Origin: Capsicum annuum
Taxonomy: Eukaryota; Streptophyta; Magnoliopsida; Solanales; Solanaceae
Reading direction: 5' to 3'
NCBI RefSeq assembly: GCF_002878395.1
Contig: NW_025862277.1
Location: 1 to 64,000 of the forward strand
Length of the DNA: 64,000 nt
Positions 1 through 12,252 of the stretch are shown piece by piece. The position numbers were made by a program, and so were the translations under genes. The notes beneath the pieces were generated by a model that worked only from the letters and a program-made list of their open reading frames with translations, ran no database searches and was not told the origin of the DNA. Within the stretch, counting starts at the first letter, position 1. Each line of letters begins with the position of its first letter.

Positions 1-134
1 CTAAAGAACAAAGAATTTCCACTAGTTAAACTTCTTTGGCGGAATCATCTTTTAAGGGAACCACTTGGGAAAAAGAGGCAGACATGCGGACCAAGAACCC
101 TGATCTCTTCTCCGTGAATCCAAATTCAGTATAA
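1..134 (+). pseudogene. Ty3/gypsy pol 3' end (chromodomain tail), frameshifted
   Basis: The frame reads a basic, charged C-terminal stretch (KNKEFPLVKLLWRNH, then in another frame EKEADMRTKNPDLFS) ending at a TAA at 132-134. This is the usual chromodomain end of Del/Tekay polyproteins. A single-base loss near position 60 separates the halves. It directly precedes a polypurine tract and an LTR, as expected for the end of pol. The rest of the element lies outside the window. Confidence 0.8.
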
Positions 135-357
135 CATACCAAATCATCTTAAGATTTTTTCTTTATTATGCTCAGTTTTGGTTGCACATCATGTTCATGT
201 CAGTCTTGCATTCATGAATCAGTTCAGTCATGCATTTTATGCATCAGATATGCATGTTCAGAGTGTAAGCTTAGTTCATCAGTTTAGTTTAGTTCATCAG
301 TTTTCCCCAAGCTTAACCAGTCTTATTTGAGGATGAATAATCCCAAGGGGGAGATAT
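135..357 (+). other. 3' untranslated region and polypurine tract of the first gypsy element
   Basis: Non-coding pyrimidine- and CAGT-rich spacer closing with AAGGGGGAGATAT (345-357), a typical polypurine tract for plus-strand priming, directly against the TGTAAT start of the LTR. Confidence 0.8.
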
Positions 358-2688
358 TGTAATACTCCACATTTCCTTAGCAAAACTTAAGTCCCAATAA
401 ATGAGTATTCGACCATAAATTTTTCAAAACACTCATTATTTTCCACTTTAAAGCCTGCCATTGTGTAGAAAATTCAATTAGCTTTCTAGCAGTATAAAAT
501 TTGCCGAAATATGATAACCGGATAAGAAGTTATGGTGATTTTAAGTTCCAGTCATTAAACACCATCATTTTGACCCTTAACATGTCGTGGAGTCAGTGTA
601 AATAGCAATTGTCAATTTCCAGTTTTGCTCCACGATAGTGGCACATCGTGCCATAGGCTCAATTCATAATTGTCCAATTCCAGTAAGGTAGCACGATCAT
701 GGCGCACCGCGCCAATGATGAAAATTAGAATCAAAGGGGCACCGCGCTTTCTCCACGTTGCGCCGTTAGCCCAGTTCTCAGTTGTCAGTTTATAGTGATA
801 CAGCGCGATAGCACCGCTTCGTGCCAGGTGCCCATTTCGGAAAAATTCAACTAAAATTAAAAGTTTTGCCCAAGGGTAAAACAGTCTTTTCCCCATTATT
901 CTAGTCCACCCAGGTGTAATATTTAAGCCCTAAAAATATTTTAAAATCATTCTTTAATTAATTTCCCCCAAATCAAAAGGCATCCTCTCCCAATCAAGAA
1001 CCCTAGCTCTTAAATTCAAGGTCAATCCTCCAGAACTTACCAAGAACTTCAGAAAATTCATCAATTAAGGTATGTTAGATTTTCATCCATGGATCCCTTT
1101 CATCCATGGAGTCCAATCAACCCTTTTAAATTATAAAATTCTGATCTTTTCAAGTTATTGTGTTTTAAATTGTGATTTCACCGATGAATCTCCATGAACT
1201 ATGATTCTATACCATGTTATCATGAAATTATTATTATTATTATTTAATCCTCCATGACTTAATATTGTTATTTATTGAACAAGACCTCGATTTAACTCAA
1301 TTATGTCGGATTCATGCTATTTTTATAAGTTTTAGGATATTCCTATGATTGTTTTAAACCATGAACTACAAGTTTTTGATAAAATGCCTACAAGAATGAT
1401 TGATTTAAATCAAAGCCTTCGTGTTTTGTCCTTCCAGCTTTAGTGTCCTTTTACTATAATTGTTTCGAGTCCTGGGGGAATTGAATACCTGAAATACATA
1501 GCTGCTTTCTTAGTCTAGTTTTAGTACATTACAGAATATTCTGCAAAACATACTATGAGCATTATCAGAATAGTTAGTTACAAGTCAAATGAACTCAGAA
1601 CAGTCTACTATCTCAGTGTCTTTCAGTTAGGAGTAGGATTTAGCACCAAGTGAGTGCAGGGATGGTGGCTTCCCTGTCAAATAGGCAAAGTCATTATTAG
1701 CAATCCCTATACTCTAGAACTACGTAGCCAACGTAGGATATGAGTAATCACCCATCAGATTACGCTACACTATCTCGCAAAGGTCACCCATCAATTCAGA
1801 CTTGACACCCTTAGTCTTTTGAATATTATATTAGTTTAGTGGATCCACACAGTCATTGTTAGTACGCGTGGAATAGTATTAACACCCTTCAAATTAGGGT
1901 CACAGGTTGGACCCTAATTTGCTCAAATTGGGAAATATAGATTAGATGATACCTCCTACAGTCTCAAATATAGTCTCTGTTATAGTCCCAGCTCAGTTAT
2001 TAGTCTTAGTGTTGTTGACCAAAGCATAAAGATTTCAGTTTACAGATTTTACTCAGTTTATGTTATATGCTTGGTCATGCATCGTCAGTATTTAAAGATT
2101 TTCATACATTTTTAGTATCTACAGATTCTATGATCTTTATTCAGTACTCCATGCTTTACATGTATATCTAGTTAATTATTATTATTCCTATTTATGAAAC
2201 CAATCATATTAGCCTACCTCATTTAGTATACCAGCACATTAAAAGTACTGATCGCATACCTTTCTTTTGTGCTATAATGTATCATATCATAGGTGCTAAT
2301 GCTCAGTTCCCAGATTGTACTTAGTCCCTCAGATCATCAGCAGTACAGTAGAAGTGGTAAGTCCTCATCATCCAAGGAAACATTATATCACTTCATATCT
2401 TTATCTCAGTAGTTAGCAGAGTTAGTTGGGGAATGTCCCATCAACTCATAGTATTAAGTTTAGAGACATTTTAGACACTATAGTTAGCTATTCAGAGTTT
2501 AATATTATGCCAGGTTCATAATTCAGCAGCTATTTCATTATTAAAACCTTATGGTATTTCAGTTATTCTTCCTCATTCATGATTATATTTTTTAGTGCTC
2601 ACAGCAGGTACCAGCTCATGGGTTAGCTTGTGGTCCCTTGGGACCATAAGCACTGTGTAATAACTAGGGGTAGTCTCAGGTTATTACA
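358..2688 (+). repeat. LTR A of a Del/Tekay-type gypsy element (2331 bp)
   Basis: Starts TGTAATACTCC after a polypurine tract and ends GGTTATTACA, so the termini form the inverted pair TGTAAT/ATTACA. It shares internal blocks with the LTRs at 4221 and 26441, such as the tacgtagcca-cgtagg block near 1723 and the block near 2270 ending in atcatagg. At offset about 280-470 it has a GC-rich hairpin cassette (631-830). It acts as a 3' LTR of the element at 1-357. No primer binding site follows; integrase sequence does, so the right flank is rearranged. Confidence 0.85.
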
Positions 2689-4013
2689 ATGCCATGTGTT
2701 GATACGTTGATACTGAAAATTCTTACAGAAGCGAATTGTGCACGTTATTCCATTCACCCAGGTGCTACTAAGATAAACTATGATTTTTGGGAAACTATTG
2801 GTAGAGAGATATAAAAAGGGATATTATAGAGTTTGTAGCTAAGTGCTCTAATTGTTAGCAGGTTAAGGTTGAGCACCAAAGGCCTAGTGGCAATATGAAG
2901 GAGTTCAGCAAACCCACTTGGAAGTGGGAAGATGTGAACATGAGTTTTGTGGTAGGGTTGCCTCGTTCACATCGCCAGCATGATTTGATTTGGGTTTTTA
3001 TGGATAGAATGACCAAATTAGCCCATTTTTTTAGTCCATACTTCTTATTCATCCAAGGATTATGCCAAGCTATACATCATAGAGTTGGTTAGATTTTATG
3101 GAGTCCCATTTTCTATTATTTTAGATAGAGGTACTCAATTTGCCTCTCATTTTTGGAAAGCTTTTCGGAAGGGTCTTGGTACACAAATTCATCTCAGAAT
3201 AGCCTTTTACCCTCAAACAGATGGTTAGGTAGAGATGACCATTCAGACCTTAGAGGACATACTGCAGGAATATGTTATCGACTTCAAGGGCAGTTGGGAT
3301 GATCACTTTCCATTGATTGAGTTTGGTTACAATAACAGTTATCATTCCAATATTCAGATGGCTCTATTTTGAGATCTTTATAGAACAAGGTATAGATCTC
3401 CTATGAGTTGGTTTAAGGTAGGTGATACTGCATTGGTAGGCCTAGATTTAGTATTTGATACATTGGAGAAAGTTCAGCTAATCAGGGAATGGCTTAAGAA
3501 AGCCCAAAGCGATCAGAAATCTTATACAGATATGCGTAGGAGGAATCTCGAGTTCACAGTTGGAGACTTAGTTTATTTTAAGATCTATCCCATGAAGAGA
3601 GTAAAGATATTTGGCAAGAAAGGAAAACTCAGTCTCCAATATATTAGCACTTTCAGGATCTTAAGTCATTTTGGAAAGGTGGCGTATGAGCTTGAGTTGC
3701 CTGCATATTTGGCATCAGCACATCCAGTGTTCCATATTTCTTTATTAAAGAAGTGTATTAATGACCCAACTGTCGTTGTGCCTTTAGAGAGCTTAGATAT
3801 TCAGAATGGTCTTTCTTATGAAGAACTCCCATTTGAAATCTTAGATCGCAAGATTTGTAGAATAAGGAACAAAGAAGTTCCCTTGATCAAAGTTCTTTGG
3901 GGAATCAGTCTATTAAGGGAGCTACTTGAGAAGCAGAAGAAGACATGCGTACCAAGTACCTTCACATTTTCCTTGCAAACTCATACTTATCTCAAGGTAA
4001 AAGTTTTCCCTAG
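2689..4013 (+). pseudogene. Ty3/gypsy integrase and chromodomain fragment
   Basis: Begins inside the integrase zinc-binding region (YSIHPGATK, then CSNC). The catalytic core follows: the first Asp is lost (NMSF), the second remains (LDRGTQF near 3121), and the Glu remains ([10 protein letters not shown] near 3228). 3403-3960 is open and holds the integrase C-terminus (SYTDMRRRNLEF, HPVFHISLLKKC) and the start of the chromodomain. A frameshift then moves the tail (EAEEDMRTKYLHIF) to another frame, ending with TAG at 4011. Several TAG stops replace CAG codons. gag, protease and RT are absent, so this is a truncated 3' half abutting LTR A. Confidence 0.85.
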
Positions 4014-4220
4014 AGTTCTTTTTTTCATTCTTAATTCCATCTATATAATCATGTACATGTCATTGCATGCATTCTTGAATTAGTTCAGCCAGTCACCATA
4101 TTTGAGACTCAGTCATGTAATCATGTTTTCAATTATGCATGTTCAGTATGTGATTTCCGTTCCCTCAATATTCTCAGCTTAGTTAGTCTTATTTGAGGAT
4201 TAATGTTCCTAAGGGGGAGA
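4014..4220 (+). other. 3' untranslated region and polypurine tract
   Basis: Non-coding spacer with a recurring block (gactcagtcatgtaatcatg) also found at 26320, ending CCTAAGGGGGAGA (4208-4220). It links the pol fragment to LTR B and shows both belong to one element. Confidence 0.75.
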
Positions 4221-6365
4221 TAAATTTTCCATAGTGCATGTATAAGAGGAATAGTACCTGAAAGTTTAGCTAAGTGTTGGGGACTTAATTTAAGTTTTAC
4301 CCTCTTAACTTTGAAGATTTATAAAGAGACCTTCCCGACCCAGAGACGTAAGTTTTTGAGTTGATTCATGTTTAGGGGTGAAAGGGGCATGTCTCCGGTA
4401 AGTTTCAAATTTTTTGGACAAGGTTTAAACCATATTTAGATTTCCAAAACAACAGCTCACCGTGATTGCATCGCATCATGGTGGCTATAATGGTGGTAGC
4501 CTTGGTGCATCACGGTGATGATCAAATTTGGGATCCAGTTGCGAATTTAAACTTCCTGGAGATAGTTTGGTCTTTTCCCACTGCCCCAATCAGTGGAAAC
4601 ACGAGATTTATCATTAGTTATGGAATTATATGCCAAATTTCCTCAATTACCCTCTAAAAAAAACCTAGCCTTCACCCACATTCATCAAGTTCATCATTAT
4701 TCCTTCATGGAAACTCAAGAATTCAAGCTTCACCACCCAAGAATGCTCAAGAAAGTTATTTCTCTTACAAGATTAAAGCCTTAAGGTATGATAAATATTC
4801 ATCTATGGGCTACCATCACATGTTTTAACTATTTCATATTTTAAAGTATGAATTCTCATGTTAACACGAATTATCTTCATGAAACTTTTACGAATTTCTA
4901 ATATACATGATGTGTAAAAGTGATTTTTCATACAACTAACCTTACATGTTTGAATGACGGAATTTTGTATGTTAAATCATCAATTCATGGTCTTTGTATT
5001 GAAGTTATGCTACCATCACATGTTTTAACTATTTCATGCTTTAATTCATGACCCTCAAGTGTTTAATGAAATGCCTAAGTAATGATTTTGGAATAATGCT
5101 TACTTATTATGGTTTCAAATGCTCTCATATGTTCTTTTTGATATTGCTATCAAGTCCTAGGGATTATGAATACCCGAAGCTTAGCCGTTTACATAGTTTC
5201 AACATTTTCAGAGTGGTTTTAGATAAACCATAAGCACTATTAGTCCAGTCAGTTAAACTTAGATTAGTTCAGAAATCAGTATGATTCAGTTAGAAGTAAA
5301 ACTTAACATCAAGTGAATGTAGGGATGACATCTCTCTCATCTATAGGCATGCGGAAGTTTTCTCCCCCATCAGTAGGCATGAGATATTAGCAGTAGTCTC
5401 TAAGTTTTAGACCTACAGTGCCACCGTAGACTTTGAGGTTTCCCCCGTTAGATAGGTATGACACCCTAATCCTTTGGGATATCACATTAGTGGATCCACA
5501 CAGCCATTATTAGTATCCATAGCACGGTACTGATGCCCTTCCAACTGGGATTATAGGTTGTATCATGATAGTACATTGGGGCATGTCGGTTATAGCTAGC
5601 TCCCACAGTCTTAATTCAGTATTAAGTACAGAGTATAGTTTCAGGTTTGCTTGGCCATAGAATACAGTTATAAGTTATTCAGTATCAGTATTTTAGTACT
5701 TCAGTTTACAAACTATTTTAGTATCATGTTATATGCTTGGTCATGCATCCTAAGATTTTACAGTTTTCACATATACTATGCATCAGTCATCTCATGCTAT
5801 TTATTTACTCATGTATTATTCATGTCCTTGAGCCCAGGCATATCAGCTTAACCTCATTTAGCATACCAGTATATTTAAAGTATTAACCGTATACTCATTT
5901 CTTGCGCTATGATGTCTTATATCATAGGTTCAAATGTTTAGGTTCCCAACCACACCTAGATATCCTAGGGCATTAGCAGTAGCAGCAGTGGTGAGTCATC
6001 ATATTTTGAGGACCATTTATGTTTATTTTAGTGTTTTAGTTTATTAGTCAATTAGAGTTAGTTGGGTACTTGTCCTATCAATTCTACAGTCAGTCAGTTA
6101 GAGGCTTTCAGACATTTTCAGACAGTTAGTAAATTATTAGATGTTATTGACAGTCTTTACAATATTATTTTTGAACGTATTATTTCAAAAATATTTTTGA
6201 ATGCTTAAACCTAATGGCATATCTAGCTTTGTTTTCCACATATGTGTATCTTTTATTATTAATTTCATTTAGTGCTCACAACAGTACCAGCTTATAGGTT
6301 AGCTTGTGGTCACTTATGACTATAAGCAAGGTATGGCATCCAGGGTATACTCCTGGGGCATTACA
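4221..6365 (+). repeat. LTR B of a Del/Tekay-type gypsy element (about 2.15 kb)
   Basis: Follows a polypurine tract and ends GGGGCATTACA at 6365. The expected TGTAAT start is eroded (taaattttcc), so the left edge is accurate to a few bases. Internal blocks match LTR A and the 26441 LTR. It carries an inverted-repeat cassette with perfect arms CACCGTGAT (4458-4466) and ATCACGGTG (4509-4517). The short frames inside it are not genes. Confidence 0.75.
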
Positions 6366-6458
6366 GATGTGTTCTGTTTGACTAGGTAAAGGGGATGGTC
6401 TTTGGTCATCGTCAGACTTGTGATACCAGCTAGTCCCTAGTTATGGTCATGAAAAAAT
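6366..6458 (+). repeat. Probable end of a different, truncated 5' LTR
   Basis: Between LTR B and the primer binding site lie about 90 bp ending TTATGGTCATGA-A. In the complete element downstream, GGTCATGACA is the LTR end directly before the binding site. The simplest reading is the last piece of the 5' LTR of the gag-bearing element, the rest removed or displaced by LTR B. This is inference. Confidence 0.5.
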
Positions 6459-6473
6459 TGGTATCAAATCCCT
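6459..6473 (+). other. Primer binding site, initiator-Met tRNA type
   Basis: TTGGTATCAAATCCC resembles the standard plant gypsy binding site complementary to the 3' end of initiator methionine tRNA (TGGTATCAGAGCC), with one substitution plus drift. It marks the start of the internal region of the element interrupted at 9436. Confidence 0.75.
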
Positions 6474-6669
6474 AGGTTCATGGTCAATTAGGTATCCACA
6501 AATTCATGTCAAGTAGAGTCTCTTTTATTAGTGTGTAGCATACTACACTTATAAGGGAAAGGCTATAAGGTGTTTAGGAATGTTTTCCATTATTGTGTTC
6601 TACTTTTGGGCTGTAGAGTCTTATGAGGTTGAAATCTCCTTTAATTCCCATTTGTTCCCTTTTTAGATC
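6474..6669 (+). other. Leader between primer binding site and gag
   Basis: Non-coding leader of about 200 bp with the tcaagtagagtctctttta block that recurs in the leaders at 23420 and 42090. No coding signal. Confidence 0.55.
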
Positions 6670-7960
6670 ATGCCTCCTAGAAGATCTAATGCTAGTGGAA
6701 ACTCCTGTCCTGCTTGAGGACAAAGTGGATGGAACTCATCTTACTTATGAGGTACATACCCTATCTGTGGTCCCTGCTTCTAATTTTTCGTATGGATTTC
6801 TACCGATCACTACTAGTCCTATTCGAGCCAATAATACTCTTTCCTTGATGCATTAGGATAATTTGTCTAATGTTGAGTTTCCCCAGATGATTCATTTGCT
6901 TACTATATTAGTGGCCTCTCAGTCACGCCAGTCTAAGGTGTTGCCCCTGTCACTTTATTTTTTTAGGCCACAAGGGTTGGCTAGTTCATAAGGTAGAGTC
7001 CTCCAACTTTCACTGGTTCTAAGGTTGAGGAGGATCCTCAAGGGTTCATAGATAAAATAGAAAAGATCTTCCAACTAATGCATATTTCTAACTCAAAGGG
7101 TATGGAGCTCATCGCATATTAGCTGAAGGAGGTAGTATATCAGTGGTATGAGAAGTGGTAACAATTTAGAGGGGATGATGCTAATCTAGCTATATAAGAT
7201 TACTTCTTTAGTGCTTTCCTTGATAGCTTTTTTCCTCAGGAGTTGAGAGATGTAATAGTTAAGGATTTTGTGAATTTGAACAAGGTAGGATACTGTGAAA
7301 GAGTATGCCTTGAAGTTTCATCAGGGATAAGATAAAGAAGTTATCTTTGGGCTTATCTCAAGACTTAGCGTTTATGTCTAAGGCCACCTTGCTAAATAAT
7401 GACATGGATATCTATAGTTTTGTGGTGTATATATAGTAGCTTAAAGAGTAGAATAAGAAATAATAGATATAGGAGAGAGGTAAAGTAAGAGATCCAGGTA
7501 TTTTGAGGAGGGCGAAGGCCAATAGTATAGTGGTAGAGATGGTAGGCAGTGGTCTAATAAGAAGTGGGGAAATTTTTGTTCTTATTCTACAGCTAGTGCT
7601 TTATATCCTAAGTTGTTTTGTGATCATTGCTTCCAAAGCAATAGTGGTTTTAAGGCATAAAGTGCCTAATCTCAGGTCAATGGGGCCTAATCAGTTCTAT
7701 TATATCCTCCATGTAGATTTTGTGGATAGTTGCACCATTGTTTATGTGATGAGGGGAGTAATAAATATTTTAGGTGTGTCCAACCTGAAGGCGATGTTAC
7801 TTCTAGGGCTAATAAGGTTTTGGTTGCTACTTCTCCATCTCCTGCACCAAAGAGTGCTACTTCTAGTACCGGTACTAACTGGAATCATTTGTTTGATCTT
7901 GCCACCCATCAGGAATCTGAGGCTTTTACTGATGCTGTCATTGGTATGTTATAACTCTTC
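6670..7960 (+). pseudogene. Ty3/gypsy gag, heavily decayed
   Basis: The start MPPRRSNASG is the usual N-terminus of this gag class and is shared with the gag at 23567. The capsid-like core is visible at about 7035-7330 (FIDKIEKIFQLMHIS, QWYEKW, FFPQELRDVIVKDFVNL) with in-frame TAG and TAA stops and frame changes. A Cys/His-rich nucleocapsid remnant lies near 7720-7800, followed by a Ser/Thr/Pro linker (VATSPSPAPKSATSS). None of the short open segments could give a functional Gag. Confidence 0.8.
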
Positions 7961-8330
7961 TTTATGGCATGCATTACTTACTTGATCCATGGTCTACCCT
8001 TTCTTATATGACCTCTTATCTGGCTATTCATTTTGGTTTTAGTCCTGAGTGTATTTCTCATCCTTTTTCTGTGTCTACCCTTGTGGGTGACTCTTTTGTG
8101 GCTATAAAAGTCTTCGGCAGTTATATGGTATCTATCTATGGTAGGAAGACATTATTGGATCTAATAAAGTTGGATATGTTATACTTTGATGTTATTCTAG
8201 GGATGGATTGGCTCCATTAATTCTATGCACTCTTGATTGTAGAACTCGAAAGCTTAGTTTCCAATTTCAAAATGAACCTGTGATTGAGTGGGAAGGTAGT
8301 TCTTTAGCATCTAAATAATGTTTCATTTAC
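7961..8330 (+). pseudogene. Ty3/gypsy aspartic protease remnant
   Basis: An 83-codon open segment (7969-8220) has the protease order: an active-site-like LLDPWSTLSYMT, a middle block (FSVSTLVGDSFVAIKVFG) and the closing LDMLYFDVILGMDWLH. In this class the active site normally reads D-x-G; here the Gly is Trp, so the fold would be inactive. Coding continues in a shifted frame into the RT linker. Confidence 0.8.
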
Positions 8331-9435
8331 TATCCTAGAGCCTAAAATTTTATTTCCAAGGGGTGTTTACATCATCTAGTATGGGTTAAGGATTCTAATT
8401 ATGAGGGCCTTTCTTTGCAATCTGTCCCTGTAGTCAATGAGTTTCCTAAATAGTTCTCTGATGATATTTCTGGTATTTCTCTGGATAGGGAAATAGACTT
8501 GGATTGACCTTTCCTCGAATACCCGTCCTGTCTCTCTCTCCTTATAGAATGGTTCCGACTGAGTTGAATGAGTAAAAGGAGAAATTGAAATATCTTCTTG
8601 ATAAGAGTTTTATTTTCCCTAATGTTTCTCCGTGGGGTACTCTTGTGCTTTTTGTGCATAAAAAGGATGAGTCCCTTCAAATGTGTATAGACTATTAATA
8701 GCTGAATAAAGTGTCTGTGAAGAATAAGTACCCTCTTCCTATAATTGATGACCTATTTGACCATCTTCAAGGTGTTAGATGCTTTTCTAAGATTGATCTT
8801 TGGTTGGGTTATCATCAGTTGAAAATTAGGAAGGTTGATATCCCTAAGACTATTTTTTGAACCCGATATAGCCACTACGAGTTCTTAGTCATGTTTTTTG
8901 GGTTGACTAATGCTTTGGAAGTATATACAGATCTTATGAACCAGTTTTTTGTTAGTTTTTGGACTTACTCATCATTGTATTTATCAATCACATTTTGGTA
9001 TATTCTAAGAGTAAGGTGGATCATGTCAACCACCTCTGCACAGTGTTGCAGACCCTTAAGGATCAATATTTCTATGCTAAGTTTTCAAACTTTGAGTTTT
9101 AGTTGAATGTTGTGACCTTCCTTAGTCATGTTGTTTCTACTAAAGGTATCGTGATGGATCCAAAAAAAGTTGAGGCGGTGAAAAAGTGGCATAGACCCAC
9201 AACTCCAACTGATTTTTGGAGCTTCTTGGATTCAGCTAGGTATTAGAAGAGGTTTGTGGACAGTTTCTCTTTGATTGCTGCTCCATAGACAAAGTTGACT
9301 CAAAAGAGGGTGAGGCTTCTGTAGTCTAATACTTGTGAGGGTTATTTTGAGAAGTTGAAGGACATGTTAACTTCAGCTCTGGTTTTTGACCCTACCCGAA
9401 GGTACAGCTGACTTTGTTATTTACTATGATGTGTC
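8331..9435 (+). pseudogene. Ty3/gypsy reverse transcriptase and start of RNase H, interrupted
   Basis: Scattered frames spell RT landmarks: the pre-RT block (about 8400-8560), SKIDL and YHQLKI (8789-8830), and the catalytic box reading [12 protein letters not shown] near 8985-9015, where the family rule is F-x-D-D. Palm and connection blocks follow (VEAVKKW near 9170). RNase H begins near 9400 (FVIYYDVS) and is cut at 9435 by the inserted Ogre-like element. It resumes after 20659. Many frameshifts and TAG stops. Confidence 0.8.
9431..9435. repeat. Target-site duplication GTGTC, left copy
   Basis: Identical to 20655-20659; flanks the LTR-to-LTR unit 9436-20654 exactly. Five bases is the normal gypsy integrase stagger. 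Confidence 0.9.
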
Positions 9436-11580
9436 TGTAGATACCTAATTTTGTCCCTCCCGAAGTCCAATTTTATCCATTGTTAGCTCACCTTACCACG
9501 CACCCTCTTCCATGTGATTATACCCCACAAAAATACAAAAATAACAATCCTTAACAAACCTACAATAAATTTTATCCTACCTTACACCCCATCCTTACCC
9601 CTGCCACGTGTACCGCCTACCCCACCTAATCACATGTTATTCCCTTTTATTAATAGAATATGGGAACAAAAAAAGGGATAACCATTGATCCTTCTCCATA
9701 TATATAGAAATATACACACAGAATAAAGGAGGTTTTTCAATTACACAAAAGGGGCCCACAAAAGAATTAGAAAGCAATAATTCTCTATTTTCCTCTTCTT
9801 CACACAACTCTCACAGTGGTACCACACACAACAATATATGTTCCTCCATTATAATCTTCTACATACAAAAATCAACCTCACGCCATTTTGAGCACTCCAT
9901 TATTTTTGTTCTTTTCTTTATCTTTGCGATATTGTTATAAGAACCATACACACACCCACAATATTTTGGTCTCCTCCATAACACACACAGAGAGATGGGG
10001 AGAGGTGGGTGAGAAAAAAAGAGATTTATAGGAATTACAGAGACTCATCTTCCTCAGAGGACCATTTTTTGTTTCATTTTCATGGAATATGCACACACGC
10101 ATAGCTTCACACTCCACCACACATGAGATCACATACACATCATCGATTGAGGAAGAGATCAAGAGGGGTAATAATAGATAAAAATAGAGAAAGAGATAAA
10201 AATCGAAAGAGATAGGGGATCGAGAGAAAGAAGTTAAACATTGGGGGTTAACAGTCCACTGTTGCCCTGAATTTGGGCCATTCTCTATTTTTTTATGCTG
10301 TCCGAACTCTCTGAAACACTAATAAGACGGAAGCAGTGAGTCCGATTCCAAAACGCCATGTAAAGCAAGTGGAATAGATCCGTTTGGTGTGCAAAATTAG
10401 GTAGGAGTTGGATTCAAAATTGGTGATCAGGTCCGAATTGAGGTTTTCTTTTGCAAAAAATTGGTTTTGGTTTCGTCTATTTTTGGCAATTTTATATTTT
10501 AGGTTAGTAGAATATGAAAGAAGGATGCATACCAAATATGAGGTTCGAATTAAGGTTCGTTAAGGTTCTTGGAGCGTCTCTCATCTTTCTCCTTAAGTCA
10601 ATCAAAACCTTTTGAGGTCCAATTATCGACTCTACTCTTTTATTATCATTATGTGTTTGATGATGGTTGATTGAGTATTTGGTTAATACTTGGTGTTGTT
10701 TATCTGGATAGCTAGTTGTTGATATGAAATCGATGTTGATATGTCTTGATAACTATTTTATGTTAAAATCTGCGTGTTAAAAGAAATTTGAAAAGGGGTT
10801 AAACGCGATTAGTGAATTAGTATTAATTTTGGATCATCAATTATATTGAATTTATGGGAATTGTGATAAATCAAATCTGGTAGGCAAATTGTAGGTTCCA
10901 GTAGGCAAATTTAGAACGCGTGGATTGTTGAATGTTGAAAATGTATGTTGAATGGCTTGGTTTTATAGGTTTAGATCAAATTTATCATTTGACCAGGGAA
11001 TTCCCCAAAGTACATGTATTATTTTATTCGGGGAATGCCCTGAAGTATTTTATACTCGGAGGATGTTCGTGATGAAGGCCTAAGGCATCGATTGAGGCAT
11101 TGGAGCTAGTCTCGGATTAGTTTAGAATAGGATTTACATTTCTGCATTTTTCTATTTTCTGTACTGTATAACTCGGACTGGACATTATTTTGTTTTTGAC
11201 CTTTATTTGATTGTTTTGTTGCTTGTTTTATGTGTTTTATGTGGTTTATATATTCATAGTGTCAAATTAGCCAACATGCTCCACCAAGCGACCGTGGTCG
11301 AACCACGGGATCAAGGGGTGCCTAACACCTTCCCCTCGGTTAACAGAATTCCTTAGCCAGAATCTCTATTCACAAATCAGTTTAAAGAATCAAAAATTAT
11401 TTTAAAAAGGATCTTTCAAAGGTGACATGGCATACCGGATTATGTCAAGTGTTGACTTCTAGTAAAAAATATAAATAATTCTTTTTCAAAATAAATTTTA
11501 AATATTTTGTCACGTTAATAATAAAAACCCCTTCGAACCTTAAAATCCAATTTTTTGGAGTTACAAAAAAGGGTGTGACA
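9436..11580 (+). repeat. 5' LTR of the Ogre/Tat-like element (2145 bp)
   Basis: Begins TGTAGATACCTAATTTTGTC and ends GGGTGTGACA just before the binding site. It aligns with 19388-20654, but the segment about 9514-10383 is missing from that 3' copy. The lineage-typical block gtgcctaacaccttcccc is at about 11318-11335. Confidence 0.88.
9699..9707 (+). promoter_or_regulatory. Candidate TATA box of the Ogre-like 5' LTR
   Basis: TATATATAG in an AC-rich context, about 265 bp inside the LTR and followed by purine-rich leader sequence, as in LTR promoters. It falls in the part deleted from the 3' LTR. Confidence 0.4.
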
Positions 11581-11584
11581 GCTC

Positions 11585-11602
11585 TGGCGACTCTGTTGGG
11601 GA
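11585..11602 (+). other. Primer binding site, Ogre/Tat (tRNA-Arg) type
   Basis: TGGCGACTCTGTTGGGGA starts four bases after the LTR end. This is close to the binding site reported for Ogre elements, complementary to a tRNA-Arg 3' region (established for the lineage, from memory). Confidence 0.8.
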
Positions 11603-12252
11603 TCGAACCTTTTTCATAATTTGAGCTTATTTTTGGAGTTATATCGGCTTAGTTTTGATATTATGAGTGTATAGACACTATTTGTGTTATTTTTTGTATT
11701 TTTTTATCATTGTTGAGTGCCTACGTGCTACATGTTTACAGTTTTTCTCTTATGTGTTACCGCTTTATATCTGGCATCAATTGTATAACCCGAGTCAATT
11801 CTATCTGCAACAAGTTTGTAGTACAAACTGTGTACACGACCTATAGTTGAGTCACACTTATTTTTAGGAGGGGGAACCGTCGGCTGGTATGGAGTGGGTG
11901 GAAAGTTAGTACAACCACTATTAACCATATGCTCCCCCGAACAGCCTTGTTAGTGAACCCCAGCGTATGTCAACCTTTAGGTCATGCTTATCTACATCAT
12001 ATTGAGACCTAGCGGGACTTACTTGGTCCTTTGTAGGAGACTCACCTCTAAGGCATTCCTACGTGCTAAATATTGCATCTTTGAGGGTAGCAGGGTCATT
12101 TGACCGACTGATTTGGGCAAAAGCATGTGTTAGAAGCAAAGTGTGTAGGCTAGAAATTGTTGAAAAGAAGAGTGAAAAAAAAAGAAAAAAAGAGAGTTTC
12201 GTAATTTTTTAGAGTTCTTTATGACTTTTATTTTTCACAATACAAAAATTTG
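11603..12252 (+). other. Non-coding leader of the Ogre-like element
   Basis: No coding frame seen. The stretch has the usual leader composition and runs into the AAAAAGATTTT repeats. Short frames on either strand here carry no recognisable protein features. Confidence 0.5.

Noticed and set aside
612..896. 94-codon minus-strand frame
   Set aside because: Inside LTR A and its hairpin cassette; a chance frame in GC-richer LTR DNA.
357..2693. LTR A as a solo LTR inserted in pol
   Set aside because: Flanks GATAT and ATGCC do not match, and a polypurine tract precedes it, so it is the 3' LTR of the element at 1-357.
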